Assembly (NCBI GenBank): GCA_964035795.1
Contig: OZ038320.1
Span: 23,872,118-23,936,117 of the forward strand
Direction: 5' to 3'
DNA length: 64,000 nucleotides
Source: Pterobdella sp. o SKG-2022
Taxonomy: Eukaryota; Annelida; Clitellata; Hirudinida; Piscicolidae
In this document: positions 46,401-58,800 of the stretch, one piece after another
Layout of the letters: the number at the start of each line of letters is the position of its first letter
Position numbering within the stretch: the stretch's first letter is position 1
Made by a program: the position numbers and the translations under genes
The notes under the pieces: model-generated
Seen by the model: only the letters and a program-made list of their open reading frames with translations
The model's database searches: none
Told to the model about the DNA's origin: nothing

Positions 46401-49036
46401 GGCCGGAATATAAAATCGTTTCCTCTGTGGATGTTTTGATTTTTCCAGTGCCTGTTCATCTGATTTCACTCACACCTAACATATGCAGTTTGTATTTTCT
46501 CATTTCTGCAGTAATCTGTGCCAGTCTTCCTGCTTCGAACATTGTTCTCACATTCCAAAAACCAATTCTGGTCTTCACTTTGGTGCTCAGAACGTCCCTT
46601 TTTAAGCCAGTTGCTTCCTCGCGGCTTTCACCCCTGCCAGTCATAAAAGTGTTCAAAGAAGACTTTGGGGGTTCATTGCGCACATGTGTAAAATATTTTC
46701 TTGTTGCTGTTTCTGTAACAATTTTTTTAGGACAAGGTTGTTAGCAAGCTTCGTGTTTTTTTAAAAATAAATACTTTGTGTTTTTTGTATCCTCTATGTC
46801 GCCTGAAAAGATAAGACTCAAAAACGTTGGCTGCTACATAGAAAACAGAAAAAACCACATCTAATTCTTAAGTGTGATAACTTGATTGAGTCTAAGCAAA
46901 AAAATGAGAGAGGCTTGCACCTTAGTCTGAATGAGTATCTGGTGTTTGCATTGATGCACGTCACACCCAAATTTTTTTCATTATTTTGCTGTGGGCATAG
47001 ACCAGAATTCAAATCTGGTACTTTTTGATGTCTGACATCTTATGCGATTACGCTAATTGGGCCAAAATAGTTGTAATGAATTTGCTGAAAAAGTTATGTG
47101 AAAACTTCCAACTTTCATATTTATAAGCTGTTAATTTTAAAGATACAAAGTATTACTAAAGTAATTGGATAATGTACACAGACCAAATTAAAACAAAAAA
47201 GAATGGTTAGCTCAACTAGATAAAGTATTAAAATATTTAAAAAACTAAAAAACATATTTATCAAAAGGTTACATTGATGAAAAGATCCAGAGGGTGGACC
47301 AGGTGAGTGCTGGTGACAGGCTTGCCAAGTGACTGAAATGAATGTAATTAGTGATTTACTTAGTTGTTATTTAAAAATATATTGGACAAAAAAAACCAAA
47401 TTTTGATTTGTTTTATGAGCGTTATATTCCTGGATGACATTTAACCACTTGGCAGGAAAATATAACAGTCTACAATACAATTAGTTTTATAATAGTTCAC
47501 CAAAAACTTAAAAAAATTCATTTTAAATTCAAGAAGTTAATCTGGAAAAAACACATCATCAGATCTTAATAATGATATGATATTTGTTTCACAAAATAAT
47601 TGATAGTTAATTAAATTATTTTATATTGTTCGAGAGTTCCTAGTTATGTATTATTCAAAATTTGATTTTATCACTCTTCTCTGTTTTGAGTTTTTGTCTT
47701 GGCTTCACCTAGGCCCACTAAAACCATTTCCTTCATTGTATTTTTTCTTACTGTGGCAATATTCGTTCGTGGATGCTTTTGTTTTTTTACCACTGAATGC
47801 ATTTTGAAGCTCTATTGCCATCGGTAGGTTTGGTCTGCGTAGAACATTTACAAGGTAGCTCCATCTTCTTTTCTTTATCAATTTTTTCATTTTTTCAACT
47901 TTTTGAAAACAGAATAAATCTCAACTTGGTTATACAAATTTTGCAAAAATGGAATCTGAAAATGAATCATTCTGAAACGGAAACAATTGAAATTGTTGAA
48001 AATGGAAACTGGAGAACATGCAAAAAACTAGGCATGACTTTTGACCCCAAAAAAGAATGACAGAAAAGAAGAGCATTGAAAATTTTGGCCATGACCAAAC
48101 TCAATAAATATGGAGTTTCATTTCGAAAAGCAAAAAGCTAAAAATTTACAGGGGATAAATTTAAAGTATTCTGCTTTTTGGATGTGCCACTTCGGCGATG
48201 AATAAAGAAATGACCCAATCAATTGAAGGCTTCAACAGAAAAATGGTTCGGTACGCGTGTGGTATACGCTGGCCGAAAATTATGAAAAATGAAGAAGTAA
48301 ATCGGCTCATTGAACTAGCGTCATAAGTGGTCAAATGAAAACGCTGGCAACTGCTAGAAAACATTCTACGCATGGATGATTAAGTACTAGCCAAAGTCAC
48401 AACAATTGAATGCATAAATGAGAAAAATAAAAAAACAGACCAAGTTCCAGTTTGCTCAAGACAATAAAAAGTCTCTGAAATACCATAATATGACCATTGA
48501 AGAAACGGCTGAGCTGGTACAAGAAAGATTTCTGTCGAGCGAAGATAATTGAAACTTTTTTGATATTTCAATCATTAGTTTTTCGGGATTTTTGCAAGCC
48601 TTCAAAAAAACAAATAAAATATTCTTGGAAAACTGTTTAAGGATTTTGAAGGATATAATAGGAATGAATGAATTTGTTCAAATGTTATTTTTAACTTGTT
48701 AATTTCCGTTTGAATTAAGAATTTGAGTAAGATAACTGATAAAATGTAAGATACCATGAGAATCTTGGCAAGGGGACTTTTCAACCGGGAAGTGTCCAAC
48801 ACTTCTGGAATCCGTCTTTGGGGCTTTTTACGATAGGATTCTTTCTTTTTTTCATATTTTTCTTTTTGCTTTATTTTTATTTTTTCGTCAATCAAAATGG
48901 TTAAAGCTAGTTTAATGAAAAATTGGATGACTTTAGCCACCTCCATGGATGCTGATGACGTAGGCACGCTGGTAGAGAGCAACAAAACAATTGCTGTAAG
49001 GGCAGCAAGTTTTTGAGTGAAAGGCTTAGCTTGCAT
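43464..49036 (-). CDS. MEI4-like meiotic DSB protein (tentative; one middle exon unresolved)
   Basis: Exons read: 49036-48755, 47333-47273, about 44516-44433, 44378-44156, 43924-43844 and 43644-43464 (stop TAG). The last four join in phase; the junction 47273 to 44516 gives a stop, so an exon is missing or a border is wrong there. N-terminus MQAKPFTQKLAALTAIVLL compares with the KLALALAII near the start of mammalian MEI4. The middle part has EVWTKAKKWAIDV and ILKYC (MEI4: FWTEA...ILKKC), then KAINYVQNCFLSLHSLCS (MEI4: VQHYVSQSLVTLGNCS), and near the end EDVFNTFSSQRLHKF. The comparison is from memory and identity is low. MEI4 works with REC114 and IHO1 on chromosome axes to promote SPO11 breaks. 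The large intron holds LINE remains. Confidence 0.4.
44739..45062 (-). mobile_element. LINE B-family fragment (3' end plus RT piece)
   Basis: From the T-run at 44739 the next 125 bases match 7174-7305 almost perfectly (TCCCCATCAAGACCG, CAGCCGCTCTCGCGGGGTCG). Beyond it, the minus strand reads NNNLKINPTKTTSTLTTP and TIFGLNFDPKLKYSTH, an RT segment that the 7.2 kb copy lacks. It is therefore another copy with a different internal deletion, in the MEI4-like gene's large intron. Confidence 0.8.
45397..45500 (+). repeat. Short direct repeat (two ~40-bp units)
   Basis: TATCAGAATGTTTAAATATT followed by TACGGATTTTACACAAAAT recurs about 65 bases later as TATCAGAATGTTCGAATATT and TACAGATTTTACCAAAAT. 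Confidence 0.6.
45675..45725 (+). mobile_element. LINE C-type 3' end fragment
   Basis: CACTGGGACATGTACAGCAATATAACCTAATATGG corresponds to the 3' end of LINE C (ACTGGGACACCTATAGCAGTATAATCTAAGATGA, 11307-11340). Only the tail is left. Confidence 0.55.
45998..46255 (+). CDS. Open fragment of unknown origin
   Basis: 85 residues, DYDTIRTQLCFKPQFQLLTR then KEIINIRNQF...IVRFYKLPDEPCSES. Its composition is protein-like but its 3' part overlaps the antisense LINE endonuclease fragment, and it lies in a LINE graveyard. It could be a piece of a transposase; the TRKEIINIR stretch only loosely resembles MULE-type proteins. It has no convincing start. Confidence 0.2.
   Translation: MDYDTIRTQLCFKPQFQLLTRKEIINIRNQFMLSRSLHPNDYQNIKIWITEAKQIVRFYKLPDEPCSESLDLEDFLLISLSLIGL
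46171..46700 (-). pseudogene. LINE endonuclease fragment
   Basis: On the minus strand, TRIGFWNVRTMFEAGRLAQI then EMRKYKLHMLGVSEIR (first endonuclease motifs), a stop in place of the usual Trp, TGTGKIKTSTEETILYSG, and after a frame change ERVAMILRKGLVRQMLEW and MTILQCYSPIND. This is the standard order of a LINE APE endonuclease (WNVRTM...ISE.RW...YSG...Y.P..D). It is a different family from LINEs A and B. Confidence 0.85.
47705..47890 (-). pseudogene. LINE C-terminal remnant
   Basis: KKRRWSYLVNVLRRPNLPMA and a Lys-rich GKKTKAST tail resemble the RRW-x-x-(I/L)-G-H-V-L-R-M...GKRKRGRPK ending of many invertebrate LINE proteins. It is short and decayed. Confidence 0.55.
47920..48560 (+). pseudogene. 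LINE RT C-terminal fragment (decayed)
   Basis: The plus strand reads KLGMTFDPKKEWQKRRALKI (usual KKLGS...DIKRRKALA), AMTKLNK, then NKEMTQSIEGFNRKMVRYAC and GIRWPKIMKNEEVNRLIE, and KRWQLLENILRMDD. These are the usual thumb-to-C-terminus landmarks of this LINE type, with several stops. It lies back to back with the 47.7 kb minus-strand remnant. Confidence 0.75.
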
Positions 49037-49078
49037 TTTTGATATACTTTGAAATTCGCTGAAATGGGTGTTTTCCAC

Positions 49079-49859
49079 TCATTTGATTTTATCCTTCTTA
49101 TATCAGCGGTTTTAATTGAACTCTCGATTGAAGTTAATTTCAAGTATATTGAACTAATCGAAATTTTTTTTTGAGTATTTAATAAGTATGTCCGAAATAG
49201 ACTCAGTATAATTATTGCGATTTACATTCGATTTTATTTACGATTTTTTTTATTTTAAAAACCAGTTTAAAAATTTATAAAAACTGCTTTTTTTGAATTT
49301 GATAATTGATTGGAAAATTATTAGAATTAAATTGGTACACTATGTTATTATTATCAAATTTCATTGGTAAAGTATTCAAAGTCAACAAAAAATTGAGTCA
49401 GTAAAACAGAAACATTAAAATGTCTCAGAATATATTTTTAGTTTGCGCAACCCTTAGTTTCCACACGGCACTACTCAATGTACAAAAATAAAAATAATGA
49501 AGTAGGAAATTTCAGTAATATTTACAAATGAAAAACAATTCTTTTTTTAGATATTAGTTTGAAAGTGTTACATAATAAAGAATTAAATTAAAATTTAATT
49601 CCTAAAACATTGTATAACTAACAGATACAAATAATAAGAATATTTCAAAACTCAAAAATGCTATTATAACTTGATAATTTATTCTTTTTAAATAATTAAA
49701 ATTCAATCAGTCACAGTTAACATTACTAAGTTAAGTCTCAAATTTTTGAGGAAACACACAAAAACTTACTCTCTTTAGAATAAAAATATTTTATAAATTA
49801 TCAGTAAGAATAAAAAAAATGTAGGCAAAATCTATAGAAAAAATAATAATAATAAGTTC
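49079..49859. other. Intergenic: 5' flank of the MEI4-like gene, 3' flank of IFT140
   Basis: AT-rich and without recognised genes or repeats. Confidence 0.4.
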
Positions 49860-49869
49860 TTTATTTATT
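49860..49869 (-). terminator. IFT140 poly(A) signals overlapping the stop codon
   Basis: On the minus strand GAC TAA TAAATAAAG contains two overlapping AATAAA hexamers; the first begins inside the TAA stop. If used, the 3' UTR is only about 20-30 bases. Confidence 0.5.
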
Positions 49870-52800
49870 AGTCGTTATCATCCTTGATATCTTCTTGTAG
49901 AATCATGTTCCCGTCATCTTCATCATCTTTCTCCTTCAACTTCTTCTCGTATTTCCCCTCATCATACTCCAAACCAAGAGCTTTGTGCACAGAGCTGAAG
50001 TATTAAAATCAATAATTAAATATTTAAATAAAAAAAAATGAATAAATATATAAACAAATAAATTAAGTAACTTCTTAATAAGAAACTAAACAAAAAAATA
50101 TTAGCTATATAATTGATTCAATAGAGATTATATACAAATATATATCTCCACACCAATCATCAAAGACCAACCGAATGATATCTCGATCGATATATGCCAC
50201 CACGTCTCCCCCTTCCAACCTCTTCCACAGCTCCTCAATGCACGCATGTGCCTGTTGAGCAATCACGTTGAAGCTCAGAATTTTCAAGTGGTGAAAATTA
50301 TTAATGATTTATTCTTAAAAAAATATTCATCAATTTTTGATGTTTTAAATTGTTTATCAACGAAACTGTGCGACATTTGAACCATTTAATTATCTAGTTT
50401 CAAAAATAAAGAAAGAATTTTCACTAATTGCTAAAACATTAAAAGTCGAGTAATTTAATAATTTCAACCACCAAAAAACATGTAAAACAAGTGTGTCAAA
50501 CCATTTTGAAGTTGCCAATCTTAGTAAGGAACTCAGTCATGAAAGCCATGATGTGTCCAGTTCTCACGTGCTCTTCACAGCCCTCTTCCCCCAACAAATT
50601 TTTACATATCTGCATTGAGCCTTCGTTTCTGTCACTGTGGCAAGTCAGTGTTGTCTTTAAATGGGTTTTGTTGATGTTTTGATGGTGACAATGTAATATA
50701 TGCCTAAAAAATGGTAAAGAAGTATAATTCGGATAAGCTTGATTTTTAGACATCGAAGGTAGACATACTTAAGTAGCAAAAAGCAAGCATTGAAATGAAA
50801 TAATAACATCACAGTAAATATCTTTTTTAAAACACTCGTGTATAAACCTTTTAGCTTTAACGAATCGATTGATGGTGTTCATTTTGTGTTTGAGGTACTC
50901 GATCTTCTGGTCGAGTTTGACGTCACCATCTCCAGTCTTATGTTTCATCATGCACTTGTAAGCATCCGTCAGTGCTCCTAATGCCTTCTCGTAGTTGTTG
51001 TACTCATCTATTTCCAGCTGTTTTGAATATGTTATCCTTAATTCTATCGTCATTAACAGGATTATACGATTATATAAAGTTACTTAAATAAATTATTTTA
51101 AAAAATCGATAATAAAATTTACTAAAAAATAATCATTCAACAAAAAACAGCATTTAACTCAATTATTCAATTAAATCATTCGGATTCAACACAACCAACT
51201 TGAGCACAAGCAACGTAAAAGCCGGCCAAGTGTATGGGAGACTTTCCTTTGTTGTAGAAGGTGATGATGTTTTTCATGATTTGAGGGTCGCTTTGCCAAT
51301 CCAGGGACTGCAGGTAGTGGCCTGCCATTATGTACACTTCTTTCTGCCTAGATACGTTGGCGAAGAAACATATCTTTTCTGTGTCTCCTGATTTCAACAA
51401 AGCTTTCATTGCCTTAAAAAAATTGTTAAAATTGAAGCCTAACTATTTTAATAATTTTGAATAATTCAATCATTTCTATCATTTAATAAGGATGAATATG
51501 TTTTTGAATTTCAAAATAACCTCATTTGTTAAATATCATTTAGTTTATTAATAAATATTAACTAACTTTGAGTCGTTGTCCCGCTTGCGTGTACTTCTTA
51601 GCAGCCAAGTGGTACCTCCTCTGCTCCAGACACACATTCCCTAGTTCTGAATGATGATAAAAATACATGAAGTTCATTATGAGGCTATCTGACTTCAGTT
51701 TCAAGATCTGGTCACATACAACATATCTTGAAATGAGACTTGAAGAAAATAATATTGGAAAAATTATGCATTTAAAAATTGTTATTTGGAAACTGTAAAA
51801 TGGAATTTCTAAACTATGATTAAAGATTCAAATTGAAATAGTAGAATTATTAAAAAAATTATGCAAATTGACAATGAAAAATTAAATTTAGAATATACTA
51901 ACGAATCAATAATCATAAATATCTCAAAAACATCCACAAATAAAACCCTTAAACCATCCAACGTAAACAAAACTTCACAGCTCCCATCATTCTCTTCTCA
52001 GCTCCAAGCAAATAGATACAACCATTTCGTTACCATCAAACACAACAGTCGCAAACCATCCAAAATATGGTTTCTCCCTGCATGCTGCTCCTCCTTAGGA
52101 CTCAACTTCTCTATCAGATCCTCTGTCATCTCTACATGCTGCTCCTTGCAAATCCTTATCGCCTCCTCGTGCTGTGGTTTGTATGTTTAGCTAGTCTTAA
52201 TGGCATCATGCATTTGTTTATGTTAGGCACCAAGATATTATAATATATTCATATTCTTATAATTGCCGCAAAATTCAAGGCGAGTTTACTTTCATAGTTT
52301 AGTATTTAGGAATTTTTCCGTTTATATAAACTGCGCGTTTAGAAAATAAACCTCCATGATCGACTTTCGGTTAAAACTACTTATTCTCAATCATCATTTT
52401 CAGTCAAACTTCTAATCAAGCTAGTCGTGATGATTCCCATGATAGCCGCTAAAACACATATTTATCAAAACCTTATCGGCTGAAGCTAGAAGGTCAACTG
52501 CTCTGTCGAACTGTGAGTTGGAGACAAAGAACATGGCGCATCTTTCAAGCAAATGAGGATCTGTTTCTGCGTCGAAGGACTCGCTGATGATGTGTAGAGC
52601 AGCAAATTGTTTCGTCTGGAATGCCAGTTCCAATGCTTTCGACGTGAACCCAGCCTTGTTTAAATGGTTGAACTAAGTTAATGTAATAACTTTTCGGAGA
52701 AATCTCATTGTATAAACAAAATTTTCACATCAAGAACTGAGAAGATTTTTCATAAAGCCTTCATTTGAAAAAAAAGCTATAGTTTTCGATAAGTTTAGCC

Positions 52801-55800
52801 TCATCATAAAATTAAAGATTGTATTCTACTCTATATCAAAATATGCATACAAAAATGATTATGGTAGTTAATCATATAAAAACAAATAAAAGTTAGTTTT
52901 GGTTCACTTTGTGGTAAAGGATGATGCATTTTTCTTCATATCCTGGTTTTCCCTCGTAATACCTGAATGTTTGAATGCACATTGATACAAGCAGTAAAAA
53001 AAAGATTAAATTATATAGAACACAATAAAATATTTATTGATATAAAAATAATGATGATGACGATGATGATATTTTTTGACACACCTGGCTGCCTCAAGCA
53101 TGTCATCAGACTTGCCCATGATGGCCATGTTCAACATGCGATCGTCATAACTGCTCCCCTACGTGAAGGTAATACTATTATTATTATTATCATTATTATT
53201 GTTGTTTTTTCTGTTTATAAGATGTATTCGTTTCATTGTTCATTTACATTTTTCACAATTATTGTTTATTTTCCATGCTAGCATGGAAACGGACGCAAAA
53301 CGATGATGATGATTGTTTACTTGATTTTTAGTTACTATAGTTTAATAATACTGATTGTTTTTTCTTTTTTAAATATTTTGTTATTACCGTTCGTTATTAT
53401 TTATGTTCATTATTACTAGTACTATTAATATGGTAATTTATTTAAGCAACATTCCCTCAGAGAAGCCCGGTAGCATTAACATTTAAAAGATTATAGTATA
53501 TTAAAACTAGAAATTTACAAATCTTTAAAAAATGGTTGACTGTCAATTGAGATAAGTAATAAATGAAAAATATTTTTTATAAACAATAAGTCTACAGCAG
53601 ACTTTGCAGAGCCTGATGGCATTTCCGAAGGCTTTGGCCTTGTTGTAGTAGCTGATGGCCTCTTGCAGATTGCCTTCCTTCTCGTGCTGGCAAGCCATCC
53701 AGTAACATGCAGCTCTGTCTTCCGTTTTGTCACACAACTCTGCAGCCTGAGAAACCATTCATCATCATCATCATCATCATCACCATCATCATTTGTATCA
53801 TTATCACCACCCTCTTCATCTAAATCATCAGCTTTTCATGAAAATAATTTTTATTTGACGCTTCTTTCACAAAATAAAGTCAGAAAATTATTTGATTATA
53901 TTTCAATAGAATCATCAAACATTGGTAGTAACATCACTAGATAAATTCAAAAATTTCAAAATTTGGCGTAAAAACTTGTATATCAAGTTAAAATATCAAG
54001 TGTTTTGTTTTATTTGATAACCTCAAACTGGGTGAAGAATTTAACTTTAACTTTTGGGAAAAAATAAAAGATGAGTAAGTTCATTTTCCAAATTTTTTTT
54101 CCTTTAATAATAATCATTTATATTTTAAGAATAAATTCTTTAATTGATTTTTTGTTTTTTTTATCCTAAAATTATTTGTTTTTAAATATATATACCGTGT
54201 TTATTTTAACGTGAAATGAGTCAAATTAAAACCAGTACATTCCCCACCTTTTCAGGCTGTCCAATGGCATAGTAGATTCGAGTCATCGAAACTCTATCTT
54301 CTGCCTTGCTGTAAAACTTCTGTGCTTCTTCCAGCCTGCCTTTGAATTCCAAGTACTGGGCCCACCATTTCCATACACACCTTAGTAGCATCCACATTGG
54401 TTGAATTATTTGATGGTTTTTTAAATTATTTTTTACTAAATCGATCATCACATTAGCTCGAGAAGGATTCAGCAATCAGTAGATTCAGTGAAATTTTGAC
54501 TTTTTGTGAGTTGATAAAAAATTCTATTGAAATTTTCAACATAAGTTAACAATTTTCAAAGCTTTTCATATAAAATTTCTAATTTTTCAAACATATTAAT
54601 TTTAAATTTTCATAAATAAAATTTTTCTCTTTAAAATGCTAAATTTCAAATCAATTAATTGAATAATTGCTATTTATTTGTATATAAAATACTAAATATA
54701 TAAAAAATCCATATGACTCACTTATCCTGGCTCTTATTCACATAACGTTCAAGGGAGGGCACATCGTCATACAGCATGTGTGGCACCTCGAAGGCGTGAG
54801 TTGCAGACTTTTCAAAACTTAATGTAGATTTAAATGACAGTTTAAGCTATATTGGTTAAATAATCTTTTTGAAGTCAAAATATACAATGTTTTATGATTT
54901 AAACTTGTATCGCACGCTTTGTAGAAAATGGTTGTTGCCAGGCACACTTAAATCTAGAGTATATGTGCAACGACCTTCCAACAAAATACAATGTTACTCA
55001 AACAAACAGTATTTTCATTCGAATATTTCAAATTTTTTCAATATACCAACATACGAACTTCACGCATCCATAAAAGTTCAGCTAGAGCGATAAGAGCATA
55101 GGGAAAAAGTTTGATACTACTTAATAAAGAAAATTTCTGATCAAAAAATCATAATTAAGTTGATTAGTGAACTCACAACTTGATGGCATCTGTATGCATT
55201 TTGATACTTTCGAGGTGTTTGGCATATTTGTAGTGTGTGTTCCGCAAATTTATGCGGTCACCATGTTCCGCTATCTCTAACGCCTGCTCACCAATGTTTG
55301 AAACTCATTTGTTTTATTATTCGTCGGTATTATAATAAAATTAAAATCATTAGTGTAATAATATAAAAATAAATATAAGAATTATTTTTCAGTTATTATC
55401 ATTATTAGCAATTATGAAAACTAGCTTGTAGAATAGCTCAGAATAAATAAAATGGATTCGATGCCAAGTTGATTAAAGCAGGAAACTAATTAAAATATTT
55501 ATTGCCATTGTTTGATATTTATTAACAAACAAAAAAATGGTTTTCAACAAAAAAATGAAAATTTCCACAAAATTTAGATTGAATTGTAAACCTTGTCCCA
55601 ATTGCCAGCGTTTTGGTACAGGTTGTTCAGTAAATCTAGCCTTCCACAATCTTTCAACAGTCTTTCAGCATCATCCTGGATAAGCAATGAAACTTTAACG
55701 TTTATCAATAAGTGGTTTCAAAAACTGTTTTAAATATGTCATGTATAATATTTGTCATTTAAGTGAAAGGTCAATAAAAATTAAATTTATTTTTCAACAC

Positions 55801-58800
55801 TTAACAAAAATATCATGGACGTTCAATGACGCCAATAAACTCACATACAACCCAAGAACCACAGCCAAGCATGCTACTTGAGCGTCTAGTTCGTTGTGCT
55901 TAGCCACAGCCTCTCTCAACAAGCGGGCTCCACTTGCTAACCCCATGTGTGCCAAACACACTCTTGCCACATCCAATCGCTTGGTTTTCACGCACATTGC
56001 CGCCAAACTTCTCCATACAGTTTTACTAAGAAGTTTCGTTTATTGTTTGTTTACTAATTTTTTTATCAATGACTTTAAAAGACTTTTTTGATACATTAGT
56101 TGAAACCAACTAAAGTACAAGCTTTCTCGTGGAATAAACCTAACATTACCTACAATAAATTCTTTGATAAAAACATATTTAAATAATTAAAACACACAGA
56201 GCTCATATGAAAATATAAAAAAACTTCTCATAGCGACGAAAGCCAACCTCTTGATCATTTTGATGGCCCTAAAAGCCTCGTCCATGTTTCCTAGAGTGAG
56301 GTGGTAACTAAAGCCCATCATGGCTTGCACATCATCCTGTCCTTCCATACCCACATAATTTCTGTGGTACCTTCTGCACGAGTATGAGTCGGAACTGAAA
56401 CTTGGCCAATACAAGTCGTTTGAGTTCTGCTGAGGCATACGGTCTGATGGCTGTTTTGTTTTTGTAGACTTCCTTACCTTTGAAGTTTAAGCAAGTTTGA
56501 AACCTTTATATGAAAAAGCTGATAATTTTTTCATTTACAAACGAACTTTAAATTTTTCGTGTATCTGAAAGTTAAATAAGAACTTTGTTGAGGACGAAGT
56601 AATAGAAAGGAATGTGAACTGAGACGAGTTGTGAGCAAGAGGAGTCCACAGGGAAGCAGTCTTCCACCAAAATGCCATGGTCCTTGGTGCAAAACAACGT
56701 CACTATCAATGTCTCCACCTGTAAAACAGTTGATAATTATAATGTGGAATCCAGTTATGTAATTATATATAGTTTTTTAAAGACATCGTATGTTTTTTTA
56801 TAAACTTGAATTTTACCGGTAAACTTCAAATTATGAGAATTTATAAGAACACGATTGAAAATTTTTTATTTAGCTAAAATTTTCAACAAGTAAAACCTTG
56901 TTATAATTCATTAGAAAAGTTGTAAAGAAAAGTAGAGAATTTAAACGGAAAAACCATATCTTTGCTAATGAATTATGACAAGGTTTTACTTGTTGAAAAT
57001 TTTAGCTAAATAAAAACTTTTTTACGTGTTCTTATAAATCTTCATAATTTGAAGTTTACTGGTAAAATTCAAGTAATTATATGTGACGCTAATACCAGAA
57101 ATCAAACTTCCATGTTTTAAATTATAAATTATGATCCAAGCTCAATGTTTACAGTCAGCAATAGTTTTTGCATAATCAACGAAAAAGGCATTTAGCTCTA
57201 TATTTGATTTCAATTCTTTCACCTAACAACCCCTTACTGGTGAGTTAGAAGAGTCATCGCTTAATCGTTTTGCTTCACACACGAGCAGTTTTTCCTCTGT
57301 GACATCCCAAAAGTGCCTCACCACATACCTTCCTGACACTTCTCTTGCTGACTGTTTTTTGCTGCTGTTTTGTAATAGTGGTAAAAGAAAAAGAAACTTT
57401 TTTATATTAATTCATAATGCATATTGATGATGATGACAATAACAATAAAGAAGTAATGTTAAAATTATATGAAATGGATTTGTAACTAGAATATTAATCG
57501 TTGTTTTTCATAACAAATAACATGCTTTTTGATTATCACATTTTTATTTTTGAAGCAATTGTTAAAATGAAGCAAAATTAGTTAATATCGTAATAGGAAA
57601 ATCAAATAAATCAGCCAGATTGCCCGCAACTAGCACGAGGTTCAAGATATAACATAAAATTAAAAACATTGAAATTTAGCCAGATAATACTAATATGTTG
57701 ATTAAGACAAGGGAATCAAAAAAGCACATTTAGCAAAGGTTCTTTTAGATATTGGGAAAAAAATTTATGGGGGTATTTTAAAAGTTGTGCATTTCGCGCT
57801 TAAATTTCATTTTTAAAATTTTTGTGTTCAATCAACATTGAAGAAAATTTTTGGAGTTAGATGTCATAATTATTAAATACAAACATTTTTAACCAAGTTA
57901 TGAAGAATCAATTTATTTGATAGTAAAATGGTTAGTAGGATATTCTAAACTTTTAAACATCCTAAAAATTGTTCAATCTATTGTAGCAATAAAACTGACG
58001 TAAACAATGATGATGACGGTGGTGATGATAATAAAGCAAAAATTTCAATTCTTTATGTTAGTAAGGTTAGCATGCAACTATAATTTATCTTACTCTTTGC
58101 ACGAAGACCTGTTCATTCATGTGTTAAAAATTAAAATAATTTGAATGCTGCAATGACCAATTATTCAAGTTTCAGCATTTCACTTAAATAATGAATAAAA
58201 TAATCCTCAAAATATATTGGAATACATTCAACAAAAGAGCATAAATCTAATATTGCTTTCAACGTAATATCAACAACTTGGAAGAATTTAGAATGTTGAT
58301 AATGGTATGCTTCTTACTTTTCAGTCAAAGAGCATTGAGTTGGCGATCCCGCATCATCTCCTACAGATTATGATAATATTTATCGATTTTTATTTCATTT
58401 ATGCTATATATAAAATAAGTTATGAAAATATTTGCTTAGTTTAATAATAAAGTGTATATTATTTGGTTGAATTTATTTCCAATTCTGTTAGATTTTTGTG
58501 AAATTATAAAAACCTATGTCCTAAAAATTTTTCAAATACGATGGCATATCAAACACACCATCTAGACCAGTGAGGAAGTCAAAGTACTGCAGGTAGTTGC
58601 TCTCAGTGTCCCACACCCATAACCTACTGTCTGTCTTCCCGTTGCCCTGTAATATAACAAAAAATATAACAATAAGCTGCATTTCAATCAATAAATATGA
58701 ATGAAATTGAATTTAAAATTTATTTGAAGCACCAGAAAACTCGTTGGAGCTGACTTTTGGAACAAGATAATAAAATCTTGTGAGCAATTAGCCTCAAAAT

